Source: Pelagomonas calceolata (Eukaryota > Sar > Pelagophyceae > Pelagomonadales > Pelagomonadaceae). Taken from it: a stretch of 64,000 bases of DNA. The notes under the pieces were generated by a model, which saw nothing but the letters and a program-made list of their open reading frames with translations, did not search any database and was not told the DNA's origin. This document shows, piece by piece, positions 9,717-18,446 of the stretch. Each line of letters opens with the position of its first letter. The stretch's first letter is position 1. The stretch lies in NCBI GenBank assembly GCA_918797485.1, contig CAKKNE010000001.1, positions 496,001 to 560,000 of the forward strand. The letters run 5' to 3'. Position numbers and translations under genes: made by a program.

Positions 9717-10122
9717 TAATAATTACTTGCCAGTATTGCCTCGCCGCGGCCGCCCTCATGATCACTGACACAAATCTGGGTACCCACTTGCCACCGCGCT
9801 CCTTTTTCACGAGGTCTTTCGCTGACCATCCGATGACTTGAGTGAGGTCGCGGGGAAGCGGCCTCATCCTGAAAACGATTGCAATAATACTATGCTGAGT
9901 ATTTTTTTTTGGGATTGCTAGTGTCTTACCGGCCGCTAGCTCGGCCGCCAAGTTCGCGTCCGCTTTGCTTGTGATAGCGGCCTTCCGACTCCGCCGCGAA
10001 GCGGAGGCGGTTCTCGGCCGTCCACGTGGCGCCGCGCACGCGGCCGCGGCGCTCGGCGCCCGGACCGCCGACGGCGGGCACTCCTGGCAGCGACGCGTCG
10101 CAGAACTAACAACAGTCAGTGG
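9717..10122. other. Intergenic, 406 bp, with CTAGTGTCTTAC motif
   Basis: Lies between convergent reading directions, so it should hold two 3' ends. It contains a T9 tract at 9902-9910 followed by the motif at 9917-9940. An 88-residue minus-strand frame spans it but has no protein-like features. Confidence 0.45.
9917..9940 (+). repeat. CTAG motif copy 2 (GCTAGTGTCTTAC...GCTAGC)
   Basis: The core CTAGTGTCTTAC is identical in copies at 17256 and 23575. It ends in the palindrome GCTAGC. Unlike most copies it has no start codon within 300 bp downstream. Confidence 0.55.
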
Positions 10123-10478
10123 TTACTCCATCTCCCCCGCCACGCCATCGACGAGGCCGTCGACCCAGTCCAGGAACGGCGCCGTCTCGTCGCGCATGGC
10201 CCGCATCGCGTAGTCCAGGTGGCCGCCCTCCACGTCGACGCGCGTGAAGGCGACGTCCGGCGCCGCCGCGTGGACCGCCGCGACGGCCTCGGCGCCGCTC
10301 GTGAGCGGCGCCGTCAGGTCCGCGGCGCCGTGCACGAGGAGCACTTTATCAGAGAACGTCTTCCCGCAAACGGGCGAGTAGGCGCGCATCTTGCCCGCGT
10401 AGGCAGCACCCAACGCCGAGACGTCGTGCACGCCGCGGCGGCTCTCGTGCGCGTAGTGCTCCTCGAACCGCAGCGGCT
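10123..10478 (-). pseudogene. C-terminal fragment of an alpha/beta-hydrolase
   Basis: About 115 residues read like the C terminus of a secreted S33/TAP-type alpha/beta-hydrolase. They include VLLVHGAADLTAPLTSGAEA (the loop with the catalytic Asp) and, later, VDVEGGHLDYAM with the catalytic His of that family. The nucleophile half is missing. Upstream in the same frame the sequence becomes arginine-rich nonsense that overlaps the next gene. The junction falls next to a duplicated block (GCGGCTCTCGTGCGCG at 10438 and 10472) and a perfect hairpin. This is either a truncated gene left by a rearrangement or a local assembly error. A functional short protein cannot be excluded because no in-frame ATG fits the start. 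Confidence 0.55.
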
Positions 10479-10484
10479 CTCGTG

Positions 10485-10506
10485 CGCGTGTTAACACTAA
10501 CACGCG
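10485..10506. repeat. Perfect 9-bp hairpin at a gene junction
   Basis: CGCGTGTTA and TAACACGCG are exact inverted repeats separated by ACAC. The hairpin spans the stop codon of the minus-strand glycosyltransferase-like gene (10497-10499). On either side lie direct repeats CGAACCGCAGCGG (10465 and 10505). It could help form the 3' end, or mark a fold-back joint. Confidence 0.6.
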
Positions 10507-11759
10507 AACCGCAGCGGGTGCCCGACGCCCTCGATGACCGGCGAGACGTCGGCCTGGGCGCACGCCGGCGTGCACCGCACCGTGCCGCGGTGGTGCGACC
10601 ACAACCCATCGAGCGTCGCGTCGTGGAGCTCCTTCCGCGCCTTCGTCCAGCCCAACGCCCCCTCGGAGAGGTCGCCGAGCAGCGCGCCGAGCGCCTTCGC
10701 CACGTTGTCGACGCGGACGGCCCCCACGAAGCAGAGGGCGAGCTGCCCGACCAGCGCGGGCCCGTCGTGGCCCGCCGTCGTCACGACGAGGACGCGGTTT
10801 TGGCCGACGAAGGGCGCCTTTGCCAACTTCGGCGCCGCGGCGGCGCGCCACGCGGCGTCGTCGAAGTCCAGCGCCTCGGCGGAGGACGCTTCCCCGCCGA
10901 GGGGCGGGAAGTCCCTTCTACACCCTTCTTCGTAGGGCCGCGTGACGGCGGCCTGGCACTCGTCGCTCACGAGGCCCTCGTTCGCGGCCAACACGCAGGC
11001 CGACGCATGGACCTGGCCCAGCGTCCTACAGTCCCCGCCCTCGCGCCACCGCGCCGCGACGAAGGCGAAGCCGTCGTAGAGCTGCGTCGGTATTTTCCGC
11101 GAGGCGAGGTGCCGGTGGAGCGCGCTCTCCGCTGCGAGGTGCCCGATTTTCTCGACTTGCGAGGCGTCGCAATGCGAGTCCTGGCCCAGGGCGTCGACGG
11201 CCCGGAAGACTTCTCGCGCGAGCTTGCCCGGTGCGACAAAGAACGCGTCTCCGACCGGCCAGGAGTGCTGCGACACGTAGACTCGATCTTCGTACAGCGA
11301 TTTGACGGGCGGAACGGCCGCGACCCACGCCAGGTCCGGTCGCGTCCTGACGACCCAATCATAACGCTTCCTCGCAGCCAATTCTGAGGCCTCGACCAAC
11401 GCGTAGCACGCGGCGGCCTTTGAGAGTTGCGCGTGGGCGTCGTCTTCGTCACTTCCGAGAGAGTCGTCCCGTACGCGCATGGTCACGCTGACAGGATTAA
11501 ACTCGCGCGCCGCGGCGTGCACCGCCTCGATTGAGGCATTCGGCGCCGGCAGCAAATCGTCCCGTTGTTGTGTGTTGTCAAGGGTAAGGTAGAAGAACGA
11601 ATCCACGGCTGCGCAGCCCAGCGCATCGACCATGCGCTCCTTGGCAAAGCGCCTCACCTGGGGCTGCATCAGGCCCACGGCATTGCCAGCAAAGCAGACT
11701 GCGCATTGCTGCGCGGCGGCGCGATGAAAGAGCAAGAGTAATGCGTGGGTACGCTTCAT
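10497..11759 (-). CDS. Secreted glycosyltransferase-like protein
   Basis: A 420-residue protein with an N-terminal signal segment (MKRTHALLLLFHRAAAQ). The best landmark is RYDWVVRTRPDLAW near residue 135, the R-x-R-x-D pattern found in uncharacterised eukaryotic glycosyltransferase-like (DUF7796-type) proteins. A QHSWPVGDAFFVAP segment follows, typical of that fold. Several Cys residues in the last 150 residues suggest disulfides in the secretory pathway. The start is the ATG at 11759. The stop lies inside a hairpin that also borders a hydrolase fragment, so the C-terminal end may be altered by rearrangement. Family placement is from motif memory only. Confidence 0.65.
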   Translation of the reverse strand: MKRTHALLLLFHRAAAQQCAVCFAGNAVGLMQPQVRRFAKERMVDALGCAAVDSFFYLTLDNTQQRDDLLPAPNASIEAVHAAAREFNPVSVTMRVRDDSLGSDEDDAHAQLSKAAACYALVEASELAARKRYDWVVRTRPDLAWVAAVPPVKSLYEDRVYVSQHSWPVGDAFFVAPGKLAREVFRAVDALGQDSHCDASQVEKIGHLAAESALHRHLASRKIPTQLYDGFAFVAARWREGGDCRTLGQVHASACVLAANEGLVSDECQAAVTRPYEEGCRRDFPPLGGEASSAEALDFDDAAWRAAAAPKLAKAPFVGQNRVLVVTTAGHDGPALVGQLALCFVGAVRVDNVAKALGALLGDLSEGALGWTKARKELHDATLDGLWSHHRGTVRCTPACAQADVSPVIEGVGHPLRFAC

Positions 11760-11971
11760 TTGGTGCACGATGGGCAGCCCTAGGGAGTCGAGGGAGCTTC
11801 CTAGTATGTCTACGCTATGATTATTTTGCTCTCAGTACAACAAACACGAGAGCACAACTATACCCTACGTATCCACACGTTGACCGTCCTGTGACTGCTC
11901 TTTGTTCAGGCTCTTCGCTCACACGAACTGTCGAGGGCCGCAACGAGCTGCAGAGACACCTGCTCATCATC
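11760..11971. promoter_or_regulatory. Divergent intergenic region with CTAG motif
   Basis: The 212 bp between divergent genes carry CTAGTATGTCTACGCTA at 11801-11817, close to the minus-strand start and 155 bp before the plus-strand ATG. Confidence 0.45.
11801..11817 (+). repeat. CTAG motif copy 3
   Basis: CTAGTATGTCTACGCTA between divergent genes. It shares CTAGTATGTC with copies at 7322, 38014 and 51013. Confidence 0.5.
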
Positions 11972-12838
11972 ATGTATAAAACTGCAGCCCTTACGGCATG
12001 CCTAGCAAGCCTCGCGGCAGCGCTGCAGGTGCCCACGCGACGCCAGTTTGGCATTGGTGTCGGCACCGCTGCCGTCGTACCACCAGCGCTGGCTGCGGGC
12101 GGTAAGGTCGTGGTCGTCGGAGGCGCCGGCTTCGTCGGTACTGAAATCTCGCATCTCTTGGCGACGCAGGGCGTCAAGGTCTGTGTGGAATCAAGTTTCG
12201 GACGCCCCACGCCATCGACGCGACGTCGTCCTCGTAACTGCATCCGCTCGATGGCGCGTAGATTCCACGCCATCGACGCGAGGTTCACTGTTATTTCCAC
12301 ATAGGTCAAGGTCGTTTCCGTTTCCCGTCGCAGCGCCGCAGCGCAAGCGCAAAAGGTCCAATACGAGCAGTTCGTCGATTTCGTCTCGCTCGACGCCTCG
12401 AAGGACGACCTTTCCAACGTGTTCAAGGGCGCGAGCGCGGTGATCTCCTGCGTCGGCGTGGCGCCGGGGCAAAAGAATCAATTGGACGGGAATGGAGCGG
12501 TGAATGAAAGGATAGCTGACGCCGCCAAGAAGGCTAAGGTAGGGCGCCTCGTATACATATCCGTCGCCTCGGCAATTTCAGAAGGCACTGGGAAGTTACT
12601 CTTCGCTGACTACGTCAAGGGCAAGGCCCAGGCCGAGGCGGCCGTACAGCGGAACTACGGCGGGGGCAGTTCGCTGATCATCCGCCCGGGCGTCATCTCC
12701 GGCGGCGGCCCCGGCCTGCCGCCCCCGCCCGGCGTGCCGCCCGTGCCCGTCGACGCCGTCGCGCGAGCAGCCGTCGCCGGCGCGCTCGGCAAGAAAAGCG
12801 GTGTGCTTGATGGGCGCGACGAGATCGTGCGCATCTAG
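11972..12838 (+). CDS. NAD(P)-binding atypical SDR / NmrA-like protein (two exons)
   Basis: Rossmann-fold protein of the atypical short-chain dehydrogenase type, 244 aa. Exon 1 (11972-12172) has a leader (MYKTAALTACLASLAAALQ), then TRRQFGIGVGTAAVV, which resembles a twin-arginine thylakoid-transfer segment, then the dinucleotide motif VVVGGAGFVGTEI. Exon 2 (12305-12838) has a YISVASA segment, a YVKGK motif matching the SDR Tyr-x3-Lys pair, and an IIRPG segment. A thylakoid-lumen location is an inference from the RR motif. The 132-bp intron is an introner flanked by the 8-bp repeat GTCAAGGT. Using the GT of the first copy restores GVKVVSVSR, the usual end of strand beta-2. Two other in-frame donors, at 12179 and 12185, exist. 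Confidence 0.82.
12181..12304 (+). mobile_element. Introner element, 124 bp, with perfect 8-bp target duplication
   Basis: Ends CTGTGTGGAATCAAG and TTATTTCCACATAG are inverted repeats. Both sides carry GTCAAGGT (12173-12180, 12305-12312). The interior contains CCACGCCATCGACGCG twice, so it may itself be a partial duplication of the shorter 70-bp form. Confidence 0.9.
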
Positions 12839-12932
12839 AGTCGTCACTAGCGTAACGTGCAGTGGTGTTGCTTTGCTTAGAGTTAGGCCGCCTAGCCGCG
12901 GAGCCGCCGCGGGGTGAAACAAGGTTACGGAA

Positions 12933-13937
12933 TTAGTGGGGCGGCCGTCGCGAGGTCGCGATCGCAAACGCGTTCAGTAGCATTTCCAGTACGAATAATC
13001 GCCCCGCATCGTGGAAGTGATATGGATTTGTCACCTCGTGCCGCAGAGCGCCCTCGGAAAGGCCGCGCGCCGTCGCCTCGCCAATAGGCAACGCCACGAC
13101 CCCGTCGAACGGCGTCGCGGCCTCGACCGCCGCGGCGTCGTACGCCTCTAACGCGGATCGATTCTCGCCGCGCTTGCAAAGCTTCTCGCTTTTTCGGATG
13201 GTCCGGTCGTCGCACTGCGTGTGCGGCGGCGTCACCAAAATGAACGTCGTGCGCGGGTGCCGCGTCCGAAGCTCGGCGGAATGCGTGGCCAGCCGCTGGA
13301 AAGCTTTATGATTCACCTCGGTCAGAAACAAGACGGCATAGTCCGGCGCCGAGGCGCCGGCGCAGCTCGGAGTTCCGGCCCAACGCTTCAATGCTCGGTG
13401 GATCTGAATTTCGGCCGGCGTCCCCGTGAATGCGTAGGTCAATAACATCGATTCGCGCGAGGCCTTGCGTCTTACAACACAGCAGTCGGTGCCGGAGCAG
13501 CCGAGCAGCCAGGCCGGGCAAAACGAGCGGATACGCGAGCCACCAGGTTTGCGCTTGCACACTCCGGACGCGTAGACCTTTTCGGGGGCCACTTCCGCGG
13601 ATCCGGCGCCGTGTCCGGGCCATATCGAGACCTCGGCCTCCGGTAATGCTTGGCCGCCGATTCGGACGCCGTGTGCGTCAGGCGCTCGGCCCCCAATTAA
13701 CATGTGAAGGGCGACGACCACATGACGCGCGACGCTGTTGCCAAGCACCAGGACGTGTCGCCCCCGCAGGAGGTCCATCGCTTCCGCCGGCGCGAAGTGG
13801 CGGAGGCGCGAGTCCGGCCAGTCGTACGACGCAATGCTGTTCACGCGGCTCCATTCGACGCGATCCGCGAGCGCGCCGAAGGTCGCGTTCGACTCCGTCG
13901 CGACGACGCAGACGGCGCTGAGGAAGAGATAGCGCAT
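12933..13937 (-). CDS. SGNH / PC-esterase-like secreted protein
   Basis: A 334-residue protein with a signal peptide (MRYLFLSAVCVVATESNA). DLLRGRHVLVLGNSVARHV resembles block I of the PC-esterase/trichome-birefringence-like SGNH family (GDS there, GNS here). The late motif NPYHFHDAG would supply the catalytic His with an Asp nearby. Six or more Cys residues in the middle suggest an exported protein. If active it would be an O-acetyl esterase or acetyltransferase acting on a glycan. The Asp-to-Asn change in GDS keeps the nucleophilic Ser. The start was set at the ATG at 13937 because it gives the signal peptide; an in-frame ATG at 14024 would put 29 polar residues ahead of it. Confidence 0.65.
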   Translation of the reverse strand: MRYLFLSAVCVVATESNATFGALADRVEWSRVNSIASYDWPDSRLRHFAPAEAMDLLRGRHVLVLGNSVARHVVVALHMLIGGRAPDAHGVRIGGQALPEAEVSIWPGHGAGSAEVAPEKVYASGVCKRKPGGSRIRSFCPAWLLGCSGTDCCVVRRKASRESMLLTYAFTGTPAEIQIHRALKRWAGTPSCAGASAPDYAVLFLTEVNHKAFQRLATHSAELRTRHPRTTFILVTPPHTQCDDRTIRKSEKLCKRGENRSALEAYDAAAVEAATPFDGVVALPIGEATARGLSEGALRHEVTNPYHFHDAGRLFVLEMLLNAFAIATSRRPPH

Positions 13938-14170
13938 CCCAAAAGCCTGGCAAAAGTTGTGGCCAGACCTGAGTTTGCAAACTCTCGAGCCACGGCTTGC
14001 GACGCTTCCCCCGGTGCGGCGCATACACGAAGGTATTGAAACGGGTGGTCAGTGCACAAACTAGACGGCAAAGCGCTCAGCGAGCCATGTCAAAAAGTTG
14101 AGAAACCCGTGCGATACTCGTCCGGCACGGTGGCGAACCGTCGAGTTTGATATAATAAGCTTGTTGTTAG

Positions 14171-17053
14171 TTAGTGGGACGACGGCGGACAGGAGAGGTC
14201 GCCCGCGGCATAGGCGAACGCTAGCGCCGACGCCGAGTGCCGCGCGTCCCGCAGGTAGTGCGTGAAGCGGCGGCCCGCGAAGGTCGCCTCGCGCGCCGCC
14301 TCGCCGCCGAAGATGGCCCGCAGGGCCGGCGCGTAGTCGAGGGCCGGCTCGGGGCCGAGCCGCGGCGGAGCCAGATCGTCGCCGACGGCGCAGCGCGCCG
14401 CGTATAGCGCGTCGCGGTGGCGCTCGCGCACCGGGGCCGGCGTCGGCGCCGCGACGAGCAGGTCTAGCCCTAAAGACGCCGCCGCGCGGTCGGCGCCGGT
14501 CGACGGCCGCGGAGCCGCTGTAGCGAAGCGCAGCACGCCGGCGCGCCGCGCGGCCCGCGTGTCGTCGTCGTCGACGAGGCGCTCGTCGGCGTCTCCGGAG
14601 CGGAAGGCGTCGACGGCGGACCGCGCCTCGGCGAGCGCCGCGGCCGCCGCGAGCGCGGTGGCGTCGCTTGACGGCGGTCGTACGCGCGGCGGCGGCGCCC
14701 ACGGCGCCGACGGGGCCGCGGGTTCGGTCTCCATAGGCGCCTCCGGCTCGGCCGGTGTAGCTGGTACCGTGGGTTCGGTCTCCATAGGGGCCGCTTGCGT
14801 GACGACGACGGGCGGCGTGGCCGGCACCGGCGCGGCGGCCGGCACGTCCGGCGCGGGCAGCGGGTCGGCGGCGTCGGCCGCCGCGTCCTCCTCCTCCTCA
14901 TCATCATCATCGACAACAACGCGGCGCCGCGGCTTCTTGCGCGGCGACGGTGCGTTCTCCGGCGACACCTCGGCAACCACACCATCCTTGGCCGAGGGGC
15001 TCTCGGGCACGGCCTCGTCCTCGTCGTCCGACGCGCCGGCGTGGCGCCGGAGCCGGCCGCGCGGCGCCTCGTCCTCGTCGTCGGGCTCTTCGGCCTCGTA
15101 GGCGACGAGCGCGCCGAAGGCGACCGCGTCGGACCGCGCGCCGTCACTACGGACGACCACGATCGCCTCGAAGCGCTGGGCGGGCCGCGCCTTTGGAATA
15201 TCCACAAAGGCCTGGAGCCGCCCGCCGACGTGCGTTATTTGATCGAAGGCGACGCGCCTTCCGTCAATCAACGCGTACCCGTCGTCGCAGCACGCCACGT
15301 GTATGAGCACGCGGCCTCCATTTCGCGGCACGATTTGAGGTGAGATGGAGGTTATAGAAGGAGGTTCGGCGTCGTGCGAGGGACACCACGGCTCAATTTC
15401 TTCATGAGAGGTCGTCGCGACCTCGTCCTCAGAGGCGGGCCCGTCATCTAACAAAGCAGCATCGAGCAGCACGAGGGCCTTGCGCGCGTCGCCGTCAGCC
15501 AACGCCGCGACGTGCGCCCTTACGAGACTCCACGCGTCGCCCGGTGCGCGCGCCGCCAACAAAGACTCGAGAGAATCGTCGGAACAGAAGGGTAGCTGGA
15601 AGTAGCGCGGGCAGCCGAGCTTCGTCGCCAAGACCCCGCACCGCGCGCCGTCGGCGTCCCTAGAGACCGTACACGTCGCCACGACGGGGCAGCGCGCGTT
15701 CTTCACTAGATCTCGCAACGCCCTTGCACGCTGCGGGTCGTTCACTATCGAAGCGTCGACGTCATCAACTAAAACCAACTGGCGCGCGCCCTTGAGCCGG
15801 CGCGACGACGTGGCTTCCTTGTAGCGCTTCTGGAGCTCGTTCGCGGGCGCCGAGGCATCTAGTTCCATCGTCAGCACCGAAAACCCAGCCTGCTGCGCCG
15901 CTTCTCGCGCTACTCTTGTCTTGCCGCAGCCGAGGGGCCCGGCGATCAGTGAAGCGCCTTGGACCTCGGCCTCGTCGTCGCTGTCGAAGTACGCGTCGTC
16001 ATCTGATAAAGAGGCTCGTCCGGCCGCGCCCCACTGCGTCCGCAGCCACTCCACCAAACCGCGCCGGGCGTTGACGCAATTTTCTCCTATCAGCTCCGAG
16101 TCCGAAGGAGGCGGCACTTGTGTAGCTCTTGCTTTCCGAGCGAGTGTCCTTAGCACATCGTCCGTCGCTTCCGCCGGGATGCTTAGAGGCAGCGCGGGCC
16201 GCAGCCGCGGCGCGTCATCAGTACCGAAGGTCGGGAAGGGCTTCTCGAGAATACTGGACGCGAGGCCGTCCGCCTTCTCATCACTAAAAGCGGAGCCGGC
16301 GCGTGGCACTGAAGGCGCGAAGGGCGCCTCGAGGCGCTCCGGAGCCGTAGAGACCGCCTTCTGCGATGGCTTCTTGGCCGCGGCGCGCTTCTCGAAGAAG
16401 GGGTTCGAGGCCCCCCCACCAAACGCCGCCGTCTCGACGGAGCGCAGCTGGGCCGCGCGCCGCGCGTCGTCCTCGCGCTTCTGGGCCTCGGCCTTCCGCC
16501 GCGCGGCCTCGGCCTCGGCTTTACGCTCGTCCTTGGTCTTGAAGATGGCGGCCTTCTTCTTCTTGGGCTTGCGGCGCCTCTTCCGCAGCGCCTCGACGTC
16601 CTCATCATCAGACTCGTCGTCGTTGCCGCTCCACTCGGGCTCGTCGTCGTCATTGTTGGCGGCCCGGCGCCGCGCGGCGTCCGCTAATCTAGCTGACGCG
16701 CGCCGTGGTCTTGATGGGGCCTCTTCTTCCTCGTCCTCGTCCTCCCGTGCGCGCTTCGGCGCCTCGTCGTTCTCCTCCGCGTCGTCCTCGGCCGCGGGCT
16801 GCCGCGCGCGCTTGGGCGGCGGCGCCTCAGGTTCGTCCTCGGCCTCGTCCTCGTCGCTCTCGACGACGACGACAGCGGGCTCCTTGCGCCTCTTGGGCGC
16901 GAAGATGGGCGCGAGCGGCTTCTTTGGCTTCGGAGGCGCGGCGGCCGGTGCGGGCGCCGGCGCTGGCGCCGCTTCCGCGGGCGGCGCCGCTTCCGCCTCC
17001 GCGGGCGGCGCGACCTTGGCCTTCTTCTTGCGCGGCTTGAAGAAATCGTTCAT
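14171..17053 (-). CDS. ATAD5/Elg1-like AAA+ clamp unloader with an IPT/TIG-like domain
   Basis: A 960-residue nuclear protein. Residues 1-230 are disordered, with basic nuclear-localisation runs and a short MNDFFKPRKKK start resembling a PCNA-binding tail. The AAA+ core carries Walker A GPLGCGKT (about 372-379), Walker B LVLVDDVDA (426-434) and a lid with DGDARKALVLLDAAL. The layout matches ATAD5/Elg1, the large subunit of the RFC-like complex that removes PCNA from DNA. Residues about 564-652 (start ITSISPQIVPRNGG, end FGALVAY) look like an IPT/TIG immunoglobulin-like fold, which I do not know from this family. The C terminus is a helical RFC-type region after another acidic linker. RFC1 is the main alternative, but no BRCT domain is visible. 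Confidence 0.75.
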   Translation of the reverse strand: MNDFFKPRKKKAKVAPPAEAEAAPPAEAAPAPAPAPAAAPPKPKKPLAPIFAPKRRKEPAVVVVESDEDEAEDEPEAPPPKRARQPAAEDDAEENDEAPKRAREDEDEEEEAPSRPRRASARLADAARRRAANNDDDEPEWSGNDDESDDEDVEALRKRRRKPKKKKAAIFKTKDERKAEAEAARRKAEAQKREDDARRAAQLRSVETAAFGGGASNPFFEKRAAAKKPSQKAVSTAPERLEAPFAPSVPRAGSAFSDEKADGLASSILEKPFPTFGTDDAPRLRPALPLSIPAEATDDVLRTLARKARATQVPPPSDSELIGENCVNARRGLVEWLRTQWGAAGRASLSDDDAYFDSDDEAEVQGASLIAGPLGCGKTRVAREAAQQAGFSVLTMELDASAPANELQKRYKEATSSRRLKGARQLVLVDDVDASIVNDPQRARALRDLVKNARCPVVATCTVSRDADGARCGVLATKLGCPRYFQLPFCSDDSLESLLAARAPGDAWSLVRAHVAALADGDARKALVLLDAALLDDGPASEDEVATTSHEEIEPWCPSHDAEPPSITSISPQIVPRNGGRVLIHVACCDDGYALIDGRRVAFDQITHVGGRLQAFVDIPKARPAQRFEAIVVVRSDGARSDAVAFGALVAYEAEEPDDEDEAPRGRLRRHAGASDDEDEAVPESPSAKDGVVAEVSPENAPSPRKKPRRRVVVDDDDEEEEDAAADAADPLPAPDVPAAAPVPATPPVVVTQAAPMETEPTVPATPAEPEAPMETEPAAPSAPWAPPPRVRPPSSDATALAAAAALAEARSAVDAFRSGDADERLVDDDDTRAARRAGVLRFATAAPRPSTGADRAAASLGLDLLVAAPTPAPVRERHRDALYAARCAVGDDLAPPRLGPEPALDYAPALRAIFGGEAAREATFAGRRFTHYLRDARHSASALAFAYAAGDLSCPPSSH

Positions 17054-17371
17054 TTTGGCACCAATGCGCTTGCGCAGCGCAGCAGGAGCTCGGATGGCGT
17101 TTTAAACTCAGGCCTTTGTTAACGGCACGGCGCGGCTATTTTTGGGCACAGCCTTGCGGAGCCGTATGCCTGGAGCTAATCCGCAGCGCGACAACCCACA
17201 TATATTGCCAAGCGCAGCGCCAGAGCCAGCCGCAGCTTAAAAAGCCGGCGCGGTTGCTAGTGTCTTACCGCTAGCGAACGAATTCTGGGGATTGCGTCCA
17301 CTGCTGTACAGCAATGGCCCCAATGTGTGTGGTGTTAGCGGTAGAATAGACAGACCAAATATATTTACACA
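17054..17371. other. Intergenic, 318 bp, with CTAGTGTCTTAC motif
   Basis: Lies between two minus-strand genes: promoter of the ATAD5-like gene and 3' end of the sirtuin gene. It holds a motif copy at 17256-17275, about 200 bp from the ATAD5-like ATG. No gene was seen. Confidence 0.5.
17256..17275 (+). repeat. CTAG motif copy 4 (GCTAGTGTCTTACCGCTAGC)
   Basis: The most compact copy. The core and the closing GCTAGC palindrome are adjacent, giving a 20-bp site. Confidence 0.6.
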
Positions 17372-18446
17372 CTACATCCCAACAACCGCCTCCGCGAGCG
17401 CGGCAACGCCAGCGTTCACCTTCGTCAAACCGGGAAAGTCCTCGGTGTCGCAGCGCGTCGGTCCGCGATTCAATATGCAGATCGGAGTACCGTCGTCGCG
17501 CGCGCGGCGAGCGAAGCGGAAGGCTGAGTAGACAGCGAGCGACGTGCCAATGCACAATAACCCGTCGGCATCGTCAAGTGCCGCCGAGCACGCCTCGACT
17601 CGATCCTTCGGAACGACGTCTCCGAAGAACGTCACAGCGGGCTTGATGAGGCCGCCACAGGCGCCGCACGGGGCGATGTCGTCGAAGCCCGAGATGTCGT
17701 CGACCGCCGCGTCGGCATCGGGCCGGAGCGCTTGGGCGCCGTCACGCGCCGAGCCAATGACCCCCGCGTAGTTCGGGTTCCGAGCCGCCAGCGTAGAATG
17801 GTACTCGCCGCGGCACGATTCTGCTCCGCACGACATGCACTGGACCCGATAGCCACGCCCGTGGAGCGGTATCACCTTCCGCGAGCCCGCGGCCTCGTGA
17901 AGACCGTCGACGTTCTGCGTGATCACTTGGGAAACCACGCCGGCCTCCTCCAACGCAGCCACAGCAAAATGCGCGTCGTTGGGCTTCGCCGCCGCAAAGG
18001 CCGGATACCTGTGTGGACATCAACCAGTGAATTATGGGGACTCGCGTTGATGGCGTGGAGCGCCTGAAATTTGATTTCCACACAGGGCCGCACCCGACGA
18101 GCGCCCGCGCCCAGTATCTCCGCCGTGACGACTCGTTCCGCATGAACTCATCATGGCCGATAGGCACGTGACCAAGTCGATAGGAGCCCGCCTTGCCACG
18201 ATAATCAGGAATGCCGCTGTCCGTCGAGAGACCAGCCCCGGTCAGCACGACGACGTTACGCTTGTCGCTGAGCCACTGCGCGAGCCTCTGCGCGGCGGCC
18301 GGGTCGTCTTTCTCGGCGGGCGCTTGCAGCAACCCTTCCAGGCGGCCGCTTAGAGTCGCCTTGGGCTTCCAGGCGACGCGTGGTGCGATTGTCGACGCGC
18401 GGCGCAGAGTCATCAGCAGCACCATCGTTGTGCTCCTTGTTAGCAT
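17372..18446 (-). CDS. SIRT4-like class II sirtuin (two exons)
   Basis: NAD-dependent deacylase or ADP-ribosyltransferase, probably mitochondrial. Exon 1 (18446-18094) has a basic presequence-like N terminus (MLTRSTTMVLLMTLRRAST), GAGLSTDSGIPDYRG and RRYWARALVG. Exon 2 (18008-17372) begins YPAFAAAKPNDAH and has TQNVDGLH, the catalytic His in VIPLHGRG, the zinc pairs CMSC and CGAC, and VTFFGDVVP. The YW-AR...VG...PN-AH pattern is the class II (SIRT4) signature. The 85-bp intron is an introner. Taking the donor at the start of the upstream 8-bp flank gives VG-YPAF, matching SIRT4 without a gap, for a 329-residue product. It is divergent from the proteasome gene RPN3. Confidence 0.9.
18009..18085 (-). 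mobile_element. Introner element, 77 bp, in the sirtuin gene
   Basis: Inverted ends CTGTGTGGACATCAA and TTTGATTTCCACACAG. On the gene strand the 8-bp flanks are GTGCGGCC and GTATCCGG. Only the first GT is shared, so the duplication is old or was never perfect. That GT is the one needed as donor. Orientation matches the gene. Confidence 0.85.

Noticed and set aside
9685-9951. 88-residue minus-strand frame downstream of the acidic membrane protein
   Set aside because: Spans a T9 tract and the CTAG motif, overlaps the 3' end of the neighbouring gene, and has no recognisable feature.
10485-10506. The hairpin as a bacterial-type intrinsic terminator
   Set aside because: No T-run follows on either strand and the window is eukaryotic. 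It is listed only as a hairpin.
16395-16415. GGGTTCGAGGCC-like T-loop sequences (also near 18682) as tRNA genes
   Set aside because: No acceptor or anticodon stems could be folded around them, and the first lies inside the ATAD5-like coding region.
15921-17105. 394-codon plus-strand frame antisense to the ATAD5-like gene
   Set aside because: Ser/Ala-rich mirror of acidic coding on the other strand; the AAA+ motifs show which strand is real.
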